NCBI GenBank assembly: GCA_963726135.1
Contig: CAVSBE010000008.1
Span: 868,001 to 932,000 of the forward strand
Reading direction: 5' to 3'
Length of the DNA: 64,000 nt
From: Bog-473 sp963726135
GTDB lineage: Bacteria > Actinomycetota > Acidimicrobiia > Acidimicrobiales > RAAP-2
Both the position numbers and the translations under genes were made by a program. The notes under the pieces were generated by a model. That model had not been told where the DNA came from and did not search any database. It saw nothing but the letters and a program-made list of their open reading frames with translations. This document shows positions 35,010 to 47,339 of the stretch, piece by piece. Position 1 is the first letter of the stretch. Every line of letters starts with the position of its first letter.

Positions 35010-36228
35010 TTATGCATCGGTCGTTTGAGTAGAGACGATGGCCTTCCAGCCGGATGGGCTGAGCGCGTAGTTCGCTACAGCACCGGAAGAGAAGAACCGC
35101 GACGACCGCGGCCAAGCAAGAGTCGCGAGGGCGGCAGCGGACACCGGAATGGCGGCACGCAGGTCGTGGCGCACGGGAGTGAGCTCCTCAATGCTCCCCT
35201 TGTAGCTCGCCCGGCGGCCGGCAGCCTCGCGCAGCTCTCGAAGTACTCCCGCGTCGCGCCTGGCGTGATCGGGCAGCGCCCAACACCGCCAGAAGCAGCT
35301 GGTGGGTGGCCACATCGACCTGACCGACGGGCTGGGCAGCCGGATTCCGGTCTAGCGCCACGTCGAGGAGGGCGTCGACCAGGTTCACGCCGGCGCGCCT
35401 GGCGTTGCCAGGCTCCACCAGACGAGGGTTGATGTCGATGAAAGAGGGGCCATCCGCGCCCAAGATGACATCAGCGGACAGAGCGCCGTGCCACCTCAGG
35501 TGCGCCCCAAGGTGTGCAAGGTGCTCGCGCACGAGCGGAAGGTCGACGCTGCGCTTGTGGCTCGCCCCCCCGCTCACCCCTTCTCGAAGCCGCAGATTGG
35601 CCGCACTGGCAACCAGCCTGCCACGGTCGAATACCGACTGGGCCATGACGAGAGGACCTTCGACAAGCTCCTGCAAGAGAAATGGGTCCTGTTCCAACGA
35701 GAGGTCGGAGCGTCGGCGGATCTGTCGTATGCCGCTTGTGGCCGTACCAACAGGCGGCTTAGAGAAGGCCGGGAAGCTGTCCCAGTCGTCCAGGTCCGCC
35801 CGCTCGTGCACCACCACCGAACGGGGTTGAGGGAGTCCTATCGAGGCGAGCGTGGCAAAGGCGGAGATCTTGTCCTGTACTCGAGACAAAGCTTCGAAGG
35901 TGGGCACTGCGGTGACAACTGGGGGTCGTGTCGCGGCCAGTACCGCTACCTGTTCCTGAGTTGGGAAGAGCACATCGAAATCCCCACTTCGGTAGACGTC
36001 GAGCGCAGCCGCCAGCCAAGCGAAAGGGTCTTTTCCGTACGGAGGTACTTTATGCAATCTGGCCACGTGCCTGGTGAATCGCGTCAGGGCCAGCGGATCC
36101 GGCGTCAGAACCTCGACGCGGTGCCCCATCCGAGACAACTCGGTGGCAACCTGGCGGGCTGTCAGTCCCGAACCATCGCTGAGCAAGACCCGCACATCGG
36201 AATCTTGGCAGCTCACGGCATCGGTCAC
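35010..36228 (-). pseudogene. ATP-grasp domain protein, frameshifted near the 3' end
   Basis: GTG 36228 has GGAGGT six bases upstream. The frame encodes VRVLLSDGSGLTARQVATEL, VLFPTQEQVAVLAATRPPVV, SAFATLASIGLPQPRSVVVH, FPAFSKPPVGTATSGIRQIR (ATP-binding Lys region), FLLQELVEGPLVMAQSVFDR, and the metal site ILGADGPSFIDINPRLVEPG. At about 35268 the message shifts to the next frame, ARRDAGVLRELREAAGRRAS, YKGSIEELTPVRHDLRAAIP, ending at 35010. The enzyme would have ligated a carboxylate to an amine or thiol; no biosynthetic partners are adjacent. Confidence 0.72.
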
Positions 36229-36436
36229 TCGCCGACCTCCGAGAGGTTCGAACGAGACCGCACCCGCTTGCAACAACCAGAGTCAGGCCGCCCGATCGCT
36301 CCACACCCTGACTCCGTCCTGGCGACGCTCCTATCAGTTGTCAAGGCCCTTTTGTGCAAACAGCGGATAGAACATTGATGAGTCCTCGAGCGAGGACATG
36401 CTCTTATCAGACCACACGTTCACAGAGCGTTGACCC

Positions 36437-36511
36437 GGACCGTGGGCCGGCGAGTCGCCGGAAGTCAGCCCCGAAGAGCGACAGTTAGGGGGTGAGCCAG
36501 GCCCACGGTCC
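36437..36511. repeat. Large stem-loop just after the IS110 transposase stop
   Basis: GGACCGTGGGCC (36437-36448) pairs perfectly with GGCCCACGGTCC (36500-36511). Inside lies a second hairpin, CCGGCGA-G-TCGCCGG (36447-36461). This is either the structured end of the element or a transcribed RNA domain. Confidence 0.6.
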
Positions 36512-36517
36512 GAGGAT

Positions 36518-37564
36518 TCAGCCGCGAGGAAGGTAGCGATAGAGCTCGCGGGCGACGTAGCGCTTGAGGAGGCGGATGACGTCTCGCTTAGAGCATCCCT
36601 CCTTGACTTTGTGCTCGAAGTAGGCAGTGGTCTCGGGATCGTGGGCGATGCGGACCATGACGATGCGCCAGAGCGCGCTGTTGGCCTGGCGGTCACCACC
36701 GCGATCGAGGCGGTGGCGGTTGCTCTTGCCCGACGAAGCCGGGATGGGAGCGACCCCGCACAAGTGGGCCCAGGCTGCCTCTGAGTGGAGGCGCTCAGGG
36801 TTGTCGCCCGCACTGACCAAGAGGGCGGCCGCGGTGTCGGGCCCGACCCCAAAGCGCGCCAGTAGCTCTGGAGCGGCCGAGGTCACGAGCGCCTCGATGC
36901 GCCGGTCCAACTCGGAGAGCTCGTCCTCGAGCCCTTGGATTCGTCGGGCCAACGAGCACAGGGCGGCCTTGTGCGCGGCCATCACCGCGTCGCCCGAGCG
37001 AGACGGGCGCAACCTGGCTGCCTCATTGACCAGAGCGATCACACTCAGGCCCCTCAGGCGGCAACGCAGCTGATCCGGGGCGGTGATCACCAGGTGGCGC
37101 ATCTGGGTGAGCGCCTTGATCCGGGCCCCTCGGGCCGAACGCTTCGCCACGACGAGGACTCGGATGGCTTCGATGGCCCCGTCCTTGGACTTGGAAATGC
37201 TCTGGGCCCTCCCACCGAGGGCGGCTCGAGCAGCCTCGACGGCGTCGAGGGGGTCGGACTTGCCGCTGCGTCGGCGCTCCGCTCGGTTGGGTCGGTCAAC
37301 CTCGATGACCTCGATGTCGGATCGGCGCAGGTAGCGAGCCAGGCCGGCCCCATAGGAGCCTGTGCCCTCGACGCCGACCTTGGCCAAGGGGCCGAAGCCC
37401 TCAAGCCAGCTGAGCAGCGCTTTGTAGCCAGCGGGGTCGGTGTCGAATCGCTCCGTGCCGAGCAACGCCCCGAGCGGATCGAGAGCCGCCGCAACGTGGA
37501 CGTCGAGGTGGGTGTCGACACCACCCGTCACCGGACGCGCAGCTTCTACGATGGTCATGGTCAT
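36518..37564 (-). CDS. IS110-family transposase
   Basis: The 348-aa recombinase has an N-terminal RuvC-like DEDD domain: GGVDTHLDVHVAAALDPLGA (first Asp), VGVEGTGSYGAGLARYL (Glu), KSDPLDAVEAARAALGG (late Asp). A coiled-coil follows (RRIQGLEDELSELDRRIEAL). The C-terminal transposase domain reads FGVGPDTAAALLVSAGDNPE and CGVAPIPASSGKSNRHRLDR, GGDRQANSALWRIVMVRI, which contains the conserved Ser region. The frame is complete. ATG 37564 directly abuts AGAAGGG; the second in-frame ATG at 37558 has better spacing. Confidence 0.92.
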   Translation of the reverse strand: MTMTIVEAARPVTGGVDTHLDVHVAAALDPLGALLGTERFDTDPAGYKALLSWLEGFGPLAKVGVEGTGSYGAGLARYLRRSDIEVIEVDRPNRAERRRSGKSDPLDAVEAARAALGGRAQSISKSKDGAIEAIRVLVVAKRSARGARIKALTQMRHLVITAPDQLRCRLRGLSVIALVNEAARLRPSRSGDAVMAAHKAALCSLARRIQGLEDELSELDRRIEALVTSAAPELLARFGVGPDTAAALLVSAGDNPERLHSEAAWAHLCGVAPIPASSGKSNRHRLDRGGDRQANSALWRIVMVRIAHDPETTAYFEHKVKEGCSKRDVIRLLKRYVARELYRYLPRG

Positions 37565-37871
37565 CCCTTCTCTCTTTGGTGTGAGGGATGGCACGGCCGT
37601 TCCGGATCGGAGCGACGGGCGGTCCAGGTTGTTCGTAGCAACCGGGCCAATCACCCCAACTCGGAGACGGGACGCGCCGCTGTCAGTGTGCAAGACGAGC
37701 AGAACCCGTCGGCACACCCAAAGCTATTCAGGGCCAGTGATTCAGCGGTGGACCCTGCCGAGCATTGTCCGTGTTCGGGGGCACTCATGACCAGAAGGAG
37801 TTGGTTCCATCCCCTAGGGCGATTGGCCGCTGTTTTGACTCAGCGGCGAGATTGAATCCTTCGCTGAGGAT
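37565..37871 (-). other. Non-coding 5' flank of IS110, candidate bridge-RNA region
   Basis: Established knowledge: IS110-group elements encode a structured bridge RNA in the long non-coding end upstream of the transposase that pairs with donor and target DNA. This 307-nt flank has no protein-like frame and is of the right size. I could not identify the guide loops by eye, so the call rests on position only. Confidence 0.3.
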
Positions 37872-38693
37872 CTACGGTCTGGGTTCCAAAACCGTCTGCA
37901 GTTCCGTCACCCACGTGTCACGGGGGCCGTCACAGTCGATGTAGAGTTCACGATCGAACGACGTAGCCCGCTCTCCGGTCCGGTCGACCCACTCGTGGAG
38001 CGCTTGAAATGCGACGTGGAACTGTTCCGGCGCTCCGCGCACGACCGTAGTGGCTGCGCGCTCGACGGCTGGAAGCTGAACTGTCGATACTCCATCGCCC
38101 TCAATGGTCACTTCGGTTGGGACTGGGAGCGCAGTCGTTAGCCGAAGCGGTCGTGCTTCGACTCCCGTGTCCTCGTACAGAGCGAGGGACAAACCATAAA
38201 AAGCGATACCGTGCCGCGCAAGCGCTGCGTGCAGCTGTGGGTACATGCGGCCACACGCGTCACCGATCTCCTCAACACCCGTCAGATCCTCGCTCACAGT
38301 TATCACGCGCAGCAGCTCGAGCCGTTTGACGATCACTTCATAGGCAGACATCGGTTCCTCCTCAAGTTGCGCGAGTCGGATCTCGACCCGTTGTAGCTGT
38401 TCGGTCTGCTCGGTGAGCCGGGCGCTGGCTTCAGCTTGGCGCAGGCGCAGGATCCCCCGTATCTGCTCCACCGTGACGTTCTCGTCGATGAGCCGCGCGA
38501 CTTCTGACAACGGCACACCCAGGTCTCGCAGGACAAGTATGCGATGCAGCCGTACGACCTGGTCGGGCGAGTAATACCGATACCCGGTACGTGGGTCGAC
38601 GTGAGCTGGCTTCAGCAGACCCAGATCGTCATAGTGCCGCAGGGTGCGTACCGACACCTGAGACAACCGTGCCACCGTCCCAATTCCGTACAT
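37872..38693 (-). CDS. MerR-family regulator with GyrI-like effector domain
   Basis: The 273-aa BmrR-like protein has the MerR winged helix GTVARLSQVSVRTLRHYDDL, GLLKPAHVDPRTGYRYYSPD, QVVRLHRILVLRDLGVPLSE, a dimerisation coiled coil (EQIRGILRLRQAEASARLTE), and a C-terminal GyrI-like/Bacterial_transcription_activator domain (ISTVQLPAVERAATTVVRG-type sequence, FHVAFQALHEWVDRTGERAT, RELYIDCDGPRDTWVTELQT). Such proteins sense hydrophobic cations or drugs and activate efflux genes. No transporter is adjacent; the IS110 insertion lies directly downstream and may have separated it from a target. Confidence 0.9.
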   Translation of the reverse strand: MYGIGTVARLSQVSVRTLRHYDDLGLLKPAHVDPRTGYRYYSPDQVVRLHRILVLRDLGVPLSEVARLIDENVTVEQIRGILRLRQAEASARLTEQTEQLQRVEIRLAQLEEEPMSAYEVIVKRLELLRVITVSEDLTGVEEIGDACGRMYPQLHAALARHGIAFYGLSLALYEDTGVEARPLRLTTALPVPTEVTIEGDGVSTVQLPAVERAATTVVRGAPEQFHVAFQALHEWVDRTGERATSFDRELYIDCDGPRDTWVTELQTVLEPRP

Positions 38694-38780
38694 GTGAGCT
38701 AGTCAATCAGCTGACGTAACGGAAGAGTCAACTGGTCAACCGACTGTGAGCGTTCGAACCGCCATCACCATGCCGACCGT

Positions 38781-38808
38781 CCCACCTTCCCCGCGTACTG
38801 GGGCACCC
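38781..38808 (+). repeat. Dispersed hairpin repeat, copy 2
   Basis: CCCACCTTCCCC, GCGTAC, TGGGGCACCC; five bases before the stop of the Ig-like gene and upstream of MerR. Confidence 0.6.
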
Positions 38809-38813
38809 TGGGT

Positions 38814-41780
<2,967 letters not shown>

Positions 41781-41966
41781 GACCCACCCCCGAACCTCGA
41801 CGCTCGGGCATGGTACACCGGTCGTGCCACATCTGACTTGGGCAAAGAGAGGTCGCTCGCACGCCCTGAGCTTCTTCCAGAGCGGCGCATACCCGGCGTT
41901 CGGCGCTACCCGTCCCCGTATCCTTATCGTTGCTGGCCGAGTGGTATTCCGACGGAGGGGCACACG

Positions 41967-42334
41967 ATGGCACACAAGGCAAGAGTGGAACTCGTTCTCG
42001 ACTGTGCAGAGCCAAAGAGACTCGCTACGTTCTGGCGCGAGGCGCTCGACTATCGCGACCACTACACGGATGCGAACTTGTCTGTACTCGTTCCCAAAGA
42101 GAAGGGATCGGTTCACCGCTTCTCCTTCAGTGCGTACCCGAACACAAAGCCGGGAAGAACCGTATGCACCTCGACATTGTGGTTGACGAGATCGAAGCCG
42201 AGGTCCACCGGCTGCAGGCACTCGGCGCTCAACGCAACGACGAAGCCGTGCAGAGCTTCGGGGGAACCCGGTGGGTCAGAATGTCGGATCCTGAGCAGAA
42301 TGAGTTCTGTGTCTCCACCGGCGTCGAGTGGTAA
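41967..42334 (+). pseudogene. VOC-superfamily protein, frameshifted in the middle
   Basis: ATG 41967 follows GGAGGGG. The first frame reads HKARVELVLDCAEPKRLATF, WREALDYRDHYTDANLSVLV, PKEKGSVHRFS. At about 42130 the sequence moves to the next frame, LQCVPEHKAGKNRMHLDIVV, DEIEAEVHRLQALGAQRNDE, WVRMSDPEQNEFCVSTGVEW. The composite is a normal 122-aa glyoxalase-like domain with PExKxGKNRMHLDI and MxDPExNEFCV. One indel inactivates it. Confidence 0.75.
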
Positions 42335-42569
42335 AGGCTTGATACTGCGGGTACCCCCCTGAATCCGTACCCCAACTGGCCTTAAGTTGACACCCGCCCT
42401 CATCTGCCCGAACGTGTCCGAGGTGACGAGTTGCCAGTCTCGGGCCGCCGCAGTGGCTCCTTCCTGGAGTTCTGGGATAGTCGTCAGTTCGCTGTGAAGT
42501 GATCGAATGCTTCTTGGATTGGTGGCGAATTACCTCGCAGGAGGTTCGCAGGAGGATCGCAGGATCGGG

Positions 42570-43226
42570 TTATCGATGCGTGAGAGTCAAGTGGGTGACG
42601 CCACTCGGCGACGAAACCGCCTCGATGTCGTAGCGCTCCTCGACGCTTCCGACGCCGTCCCACAGGCGAACGCCGCGGCCGAGCAGGATCGGCACCTGCA
42701 CGACGTGGAGCGTGTCGATGAGGTCGGCGGCGAGGAAGTCGCGGACGACCGTCGGGCCACCGCCGATGCGCACGTCGAGGTCCCCCGCTGCCTCCCGGGC
42801 GAGGTCGAGTGCTTCCTGCGGGCTGGCGTCGACGAAGTGGAACACGGTGCCGCCCTCCATCTCGATCGACGGACGCTCGTGATGAGTGAGCACGAACACC
42901 GGCGTGTGAAACGGCGGGTTCGGCCCCCACCAGCCACGCCACTCGTCGTCAGAGCCGACTTCGGTCCATGGGCCGGTCTGCACACCGAACTTGCCCCGGC
43001 CCATGATCTCGGCGCCGATGCCGAGGCCATGGCGTTCGGCGAACGAGTGATCGACACCCGAGGTGCCACCGGGCTCGCCGACCATCGAGCGCCCGAACCG
43101 GGTGGCGAACATCCACTCGTGCAGGCGGTTTCCGGCGTGACCGAACGGGGCCTCTAACCTGATGCCGGCGCCGGTCCCGAACCCGTCTAGGGAGATCGAG
43201 AAGTTGTGAACACGGACCTGGGACAT
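42570..43226 (-). CDS. RibD-C/dihydrofolate-reductase-like protein
   Basis: The 218-aa protein starts SQVRVHNFSISLDGFGTGAG with AGGAGG at correct spacing before ATG 43226. It has the DHFR-like core LHEWMFATRFGRSMVGEPGG, AEIMGRGKFGVQTGPW, TPVFVLTHHERPSIEMEGGT, and the nucleotide-binding end DVRIGGGPTVVRDFLAADLI, DTLHVVQVPILLGRGVRLWD. Family members reduce pteridine-like or pyrimidine substrates with NADPH; in actinobacteria these stand-alone proteins are mostly uncharacterised. The reading frame is intact. Confidence 0.88.
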   Translation of the reverse strand: MSQVRVHNFSISLDGFGTGAGIRLEAPFGHAGNRLHEWMFATRFGRSMVGEPGGTSGVDHSFAERHGLGIGAEIMGRGKFGVQTGPWTEVGSDDEWRGWWGPNPPFHTPVFVLTHHERPSIEMEGGTVFHFVDASPQEALDLAREAAGDLDVRIGGGPTVVRDFLAADLIDTLHVVQVPILLGRGVRLWDGVGSVEERYDIEAVSSPSGVTHLTLTHR

Positions 43227-43423
43227 GGCTGCCTCCTGATAATCGATTCTCGAACTCGCAGGTTCCGCGAGATCGTCTACTCGGACGATCGCGCGCCCAC
43301 CGCCGCTCTGGGAGGACCATTCCGCCGGGCGAAGCCCGCCTATACCTGAAGTGCAGCAGGGGTGGCACCCAGAGCCGGCGTTCGGGGACAGATGCCAGAT
43401 AGGCATTGATATCGCTGAATAGC

Positions 43424-44191
43424 TCACTCTGAACGCTGAGCGATGAACACGAACTCCCGCCCAGGTCGATCGGGGGCATCCCGAACCTCTCGCACAGTGA
43501 GATGAGCTTCAGATAAGGAGGCCGTCAGCTCTTCCCTGGTTCGAAACCTCAGTGTCGAATCTGAAGTCAGGACTGCTCCATCGCTTTCGAACACGAATGT
43601 CGAGCGGAATGACACAAGAGGTCCTTGAACGTCGGTGACCTCCACCCACGAGTTCACCGTGCCGATGCCAGAAATCTCCACTCGGGTACTCGACTCCTCC
43701 GACGTCCATCTGCGCCATGCCTGGTCCTCGGGGACTCGGCTCTCGAAGACGAGGTGACCTCTGGGGCGCAGCGCTTGGCGGATGGATCTGAGTGTCGTGA
43801 CCCAGTCGTCGTCGCTTACAAAGACCTGGGCGACGTTTCCTGTCATCGTGGCAGCGTCGACTTGCAGGGGCGGCATTGCCCTTGTATTGCCATGGATCCA
43901 GCTGACCCGATCAGCCCACGGCTTCGTTCGGGCGACGTCAAGTGAAGCTGCAGCCGGATCGAGCCCAACAACGACCAGACCTCTTTGGGCAAGCAGGCAG
44001 GCAAAGCTGCCAGTACCGCATCCGACGTCTAGAACCGCACGGGCTCCGAGCTCGTCCACTAGGGCTGAATAGACGTCGAGATCCGCACGATCGGGGTCCA
44101 ATGGGTCGTAAATCTGCGCTAGCCGAAGATTCTCGTAGTGCTCGTCGGCCACGACCTCGACGCTACGTCGCAATATCAGACCCCAAGCCAA
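43424..44191 (-). CDS. Class I SAM-dependent methyltransferase
   Basis: The 255-aa product shows the SAM motif ARAVLDVGCGTGSFACLLAQ, motif II VVGLDPAAASLDVARTKPWA, the post-I region RVSWIHGNTRAMPPLQVDAA, and PRGHLVFESRVPEDQAWRRW. The C-terminal half is a beta-rich substrate domain (VEISGIGTVNSWVEVTDVQG). The acceptor is unknown. The start may be GTG 44152 (ADEHYENLRLAQIYDPLDPD) rather than ATG 44191. Confidence 0.87.
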   Translation of the reverse strand: MAWGLILRRSVEVVADEHYENLRLAQIYDPLDPDRADLDVYSALVDELGARAVLDVGCGTGSFACLLAQRGLVVVGLDPAAASLDVARTKPWADRVSWIHGNTRAMPPLQVDAATMTGNVAQVFVSDDDWVTTLRSIRQALRPRGHLVFESRVPEDQAWRRWTSEESSTRVEISGIGTVNSWVEVTDVQGPLVSFRSTFVFESDGAVLTSDSTLRFRTREELTASLSEAHLTVREVRDAPDRPGREFVFIAQRSE

Positions 44192-44241
44192 CCATGTCGC
44201 TCAACAGACCAAGGCTGCACGCGCGCCGGTGACTCCAACCC

Positions 44242-44263
44242 AGTCCCGGCGAACTGGGGCACC
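44242..44263 (+). repeat. Dispersed hairpin repeat, copy 3
   Basis: AGTCCCGG, CGAA, CTGGGGCACC, near-identical to copy 1. Confidence 0.65.
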
Positions 44264-44506
44264 TCGCTGCGTTCGTGGGAACTGTCTATAGAATTGTCTT
44301 TGTGCGGACGGCCATTTCGATTTCGGATATCGACCGCCTTCGAGAGGAATCTGAAACCCAAGGCTCCGATCTCATTGAATGGCACCTGGGCGAGTTATCG
44401 GAGTTTGTGCGACGGACTGAAATCCGTCAACGACGAGCAGGTCGTCATCGCTCACTTTGATCGACGCTCAGGATTCGCTCGATAACCGACACGAGCGAGC
44501 GCCTCC

Positions 44507-44529
44507 GACCCGGCGTACGGGGGCACCCC
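44507..44529 (+). repeat. Dispersed hairpin repeat, copy 4
   Basis: GACCCGG, CGTA, CGGGGGCACCCC, 70 nt before the SDR start. Confidence 0.65.
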
Positions 44530-44599
44530 GGTACGGTCAGTCTGCGACCCGCCGTTCGAGGATCCGACAGATCGACCACGTTTAGAGGAGTACCGAAAA

Positions 44600-45286
44600 A
44601 TGACCGTGACGCTCATCACCGGTGCCAACAAGGGTCTCGGGTACGAGACGGCCCGACAACTGATCGAGCGAGGGCATACCGTCTACCTCGGAGCGCGCCA
44701 CGTTGAGCGTGGAGAGGTGGCGGCATCTGCGCTAGGTGGCCAGTTCGTGCAGCTCGACGTGACTGACGACTCGTCGGTCGAGAGCGCCCTGGGTGTCATC
44801 GCCGAGCGCGAAGGCCGTTTGGACGTCCTGGTGAACAACGCCGGCATCAGTACTACGGCGGACGTCACCGGCCCGGTCGCGCTGAAGGTATTCGATACCA
44901 ATGCCATCGGTGTCATCCGTGTCACCCGGACGGCACTTCCGCTGCTGGAGCAGTCCGAAAACCCAGTCGTCGTCAATGTTTCGAGCGCCCTCGGCTCGTT
45001 CTGGGCCGTTACTAATCCAGAGCGTCGCCAATTCCACTTCCCAAGCATCGTCTATGGCTCCAGCAAGGCCGCCGTCTCGATGCTCACTGTTCAGTACGCA
45101 AAGACATTTCCTGGAATCAAATTCAATGCTGTCGAGCCCGGCTTCACTGCTACTGACCTCACTCCGTTCAGTGGGGCCGGGCAGCCGATTGAGAAGGGCG
45201 CAGCGGTAATCGTGCGCATGGCCACAATCGGCACGGACGGCCCTAGCGGCACCTTCCAGGAGGGCGACGGTGAACTCGCCTGGTGA
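44600..45286 (+). CDS. Short-chain dehydrogenase/reductase
   Basis: The 228-aa NAD(P)-dependent oxidoreductase starts MTVTLITGANKGLGYETARQ with the TGxxxGxG cofactor loop. Other family motifs are LDVLVNNAGIS (NNAG), VVVNVSSALGSF (catalytic Ser), and IVYGSSKAAVSMLTVQYAKT (YxxxK), with NAVEPGFTATDL after it. It resembles carbonyl reductase-type SDRs. GAGGAG lies 10 nt before ATG 44600. Substrate unknown; a repeat copy stands on each side, so it looks like a self-contained unit. Confidence 0.92.
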   Translation: MTVTLITGANKGLGYETARQLIERGHTVYLGARHVERGEVAASALGGQFVQLDVTDDSSVESALGVIAEREGRLDVLVNNAGISTTADVTGPVALKVFDTNAIGVIRVTRTALPLLEQSENPVVVNVSSALGSFWAVTNPERRQFHFPSIVYGSSKAAVSMLTVQYAKTFPGIKFNAVEPGFTATDLTPFSGAGQPIEKGAAVIVRMATIGTDGPSGTFQEGDGELAW

Positions 45287-45320
45287 CGCTGACGGCGGTT
45301 GGACCATCCAGGACCGCCAG

Positions 45321-45350
45321 CTGCCCACCGTCCCGGCGTACCGGGACACT
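45321..45350 (+). repeat. Dispersed hairpin repeat, copy 5
   Basis: CTGCCCACC, GTCCCGG, CGTA, CCGGGAC, ACT. The best palindrome of the set: seven perfect pairs around CGTA, 34 nt after the SDR stop. Confidence 0.72.
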
Positions 45351-45459
45351 CGGCCCTCTCAGGAGGCGTGGCGGTCGGAGCAATCTCCTCGTGGACCGTG
45401 AATGACGTTCTTTGACGTTGGCCGTGTTTCGGTGAGCAGCGCCATGCCGTCGACGGCAT

Positions 45460-45897
45460 CTACACGAGATGCTGACGGCTTGGCGGGTTGAAGCTCTTGT
45501 GAACTATTTCCAGGTGGTTGCCGTCGAAGTCAGCGATGTTGGCTGCGTAGTAGCTCGGGCCGAAGTACGCGCGTATCGCTGGCTCGCCCTCGCTCGTTCC
45601 GCCCGCCTCAATCGCAGCAGCGTACGCGGCGTTGACCTCGGCCTCATCGTCAGCAACAAACCCTACATACAGTCCGGTTTCACCGGACTGACGCTGGCGT
45701 AGCCAAATACTGGAGCCGACTGCGATGCCAGAGCCGTAGGCCCCGTCGGCCAATCCGTAGAGATCAGGAACTTTCGCGGGTCCGGTGGAGGAGTCGTAGC
45801 TCCCGAGTTCTCTCCACCCCAAGGGCTCCAGGGTGGCCGCATAGAAAGCCAGGGAGCGCGGCACGTCGCTTACCGAGATGTAAATGTGGTCAAGCAC
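45460..45897 (-). CDS. VOC-superfamily (glyoxalase-like) protein
   Basis: The 145-aa protein begins LDHIYISVSDVPRSLAFYAA with AGAGGAAAG four bases before GTG 45897. It continues TLEPLGWRELGSYDSSTGPA, IWLRQRQSGETGLYVGFVAD, EAEVNAAYAAAIEAGGTSEG and IADFDGNHLEIVHKSF, with the terminal Glu-x-V-x-K typical of PhnB/glyoxalase I-like lactoylglutathione lyase relatives. First-strand His and the final Glu are metal-ligand candidates. Intact; substrate unknown. Confidence 0.88.
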   Translation of the reverse strand: MLDHIYISVSDVPRSLAFYAATLEPLGWRELGSYDSSTGPAKVPDLYGLADGAYGSGIAVGSSIWLRQRQSGETGLYVGFVADDEAEVNAAYAAAIEAGGTSEGEPAIRAYFGPSYYAANIADFDGNHLEIVHKSFNPPSRQHLV

Positions 45898-46000
45898 TGT
45901 TCTTTCCTCTTGGCGAGTGGACTGTGAATGAGATTCTTGGGCGCTGGCCGTGTTACATGACGCCATGTTTGCCGCTCCCGTCCTAGCCCGAAAGCGCCGA

Positions 46001-46030
46001 ACTGTCCCACCGTCCCGGCGTATGGGGATA
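46001..46030 (+). repeat. Dispersed hairpin repeat, copy 6
   Basis: ACTGTCCCACC, GTCCCGG, CGTA, TGGGGATA, between divergent genes. Confidence 0.65.
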
Positions 46031-46227
46031 GATATGGTCTGCGACTGCAGCGAGGCCGAGTTCGTAGCTCTCCCCGTTGGACGATCCGGCTCTAGTTGTC
46101 CCGCCGACACCTGGCCAGATATGCGCAGGCGTTCGTGGCGGGGAGGGGGCGCGCGTGCATTATAGATGCACTGTCCGTTGCAACAGACGTGAGAAGTTCA
46201 GAGTCCCAAGGGGAACGGGATCCGAAC

Positions 46228-47034
46228 GTGGGTGATCAGACACCTTCTGCAGCTGTATCGGCTTCTGACGCCAACACTTCCAAGCGGTCGCCGTCAACGA
46301 ACCGCCCACGGTGGTGGCCCCTTCTCGTGTTGGCCCTGGCAAGTTGGGGTTTTGGGAGCTGGCTCGTCTTGGTCTGGCTGGGGATTCGAACCGGCCGTCG
46401 GCTTTGGTTCGTCGTGGCCGGGGTTTCAACCGCGTCGTTCACCCTCGCCTTCTATGTGGCCGCCAGGACAGGCCCCGATTCCGCATCCTCCACTGTGGCT
46501 GGTCTTGTCTTGGCTGCGAACTGGATCGGTACGATCGCTTGCGTCCTCGTCGTCCGCCAGCGATTCGTTCACCCCGGCGACGATGGCGAGCAAGCTCAAT
46601 CCGGTCGGGGTTCGCTACCGCGTCATGGCGCTCTCACTTGGAGGCGGCGCAAGAGTTCGTCACCCGGAGTGTCGAAGCAGCCCCCCAATGCACCGCCGAA
46701 GCTCTGGGTTGCCCTTGTATTCGCTGCCGCGGTGATCGCCCTTTCGATACGGGGCACGTGGGTGTTCGTCAGCAACGAAATTCAAGATGTCACCCTGGCC
46801 CACCAGGGAGTCACCCTAATGGCCGACATCACGGGAAAGGATCATCAGAACGAAGGGGACGGAACGGCGGAGGACTACCTCTGGGTGCGAATTCCGGCCT
46901 GTGGTTGCTCTGTATTGGTCCCGACGGACAATCCCGCCGCGCATCCGGTCGGATCCAAGATCCCGGTGCGGTATAACCCGCACGACCCACACACGCCCAA
47001 GCCCTCTCAACGTGCCTTCCGCCTGGTTTGGTGA
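46228..47034 (+). CDS. Membrane protein with extracytoplasmic DUF3592-like domain, possibly frameshifted
   Basis: The 268-aa product has several TM helices (WWPLLVLALASWGFGSWLVL, LWFVVAGVSTASFTLAFYVA, STVAGLVLAANWIGTIACVL, LWVALVFAAAVIALSIRG) and a small beta domain VTLAHQGVTLMADITGKDHQ, AEDYLWVRIPACGCSVLVPT, VGSKIPVRYNPHDPHTPKPS. DUF3592-like proteins normally end with another TM helix; here the frame stops, but the adjacent frame continues GDVTRFALAAAGLSVAYKLL, QRAWRRRGN to about 47100. A frameshift at about 47000 is therefore likely. Start GTG 46228 is tentative. Confidence 0.62.
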   Translation: MGDQTPSAAVSASDANTSKRSPSTNRPRWWPLLVLALASWGFGSWLVLVWLGIRTGRRLWFVVAGVSTASFTLAFYVAARTGPDSASSTVAGLVLAANWIGTIACVLVVRQRFVHPGDDGEQAQSGRGSLPRHGALTWRRRKSSSPGVSKQPPNAPPKLWVALVFAAAVIALSIRGTWVFVSNEIQDVTLAHQGVTLMADITGKDHQNEGDGTAEDYLWVRIPACGCSVLVPTDNPAAHPVGSKIPVRYNPHDPHTPKPSQRAFRLVW

Positions 47035-47339
47035 TGTGACGAGGTTCGCGTTGGCAGCTGCTGGTCTCAGCGTCGCGTACAAGTTGCTGCAACGCGCATG
47101 GCGAAGGCGTGGGAATCAGTCGCAAGGAGCGAAGGCTATGGACACGCCGCGCAGCACTGAGGCAAATGGAATGGTCGTTGTTGGTCGTCTCTTGAGCGAT
47201 CAGGCCGCGTCAAGTCGGACTGGAATGGGATCCCTGCGGCGTGGAGTTCGGCGCAATACATCCTCGGGGTGATGTGCAAATCTGGAACCCACGCGACCAC
47301 TGCGTTAGCCGTTGCGCCGAAAGTGTCGGAGTGGCACCC

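Larger units (their letters stand above)
36400..37860 (-). mobile_element. IS110-family element (approximate limits)
   Basis: The unit is an intact DEDD transposase with long non-coding flanks on both sides (about 240 nt downstream to the ATP-grasp start and 307 nt upstream to the MerR stop). IS110 elements lack terminal inverted repeats, so I cannot fix the ends from sequence alone. Confidence 0.6.
44192..44599. other. Intergenic between divergent genes, two repeat copies
   Basis: The 408 nt contain repeat copies at 44242-44263 and 44507-44529 bracketing about 240 nt. The bracketed part has an A/T-richer + frame (VYRIVFVRTAISISDIDRLR, EESETQGSDLIEWHLGELSE) that may be a small gene or gene piece without a good start. 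Confidence 0.4.
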
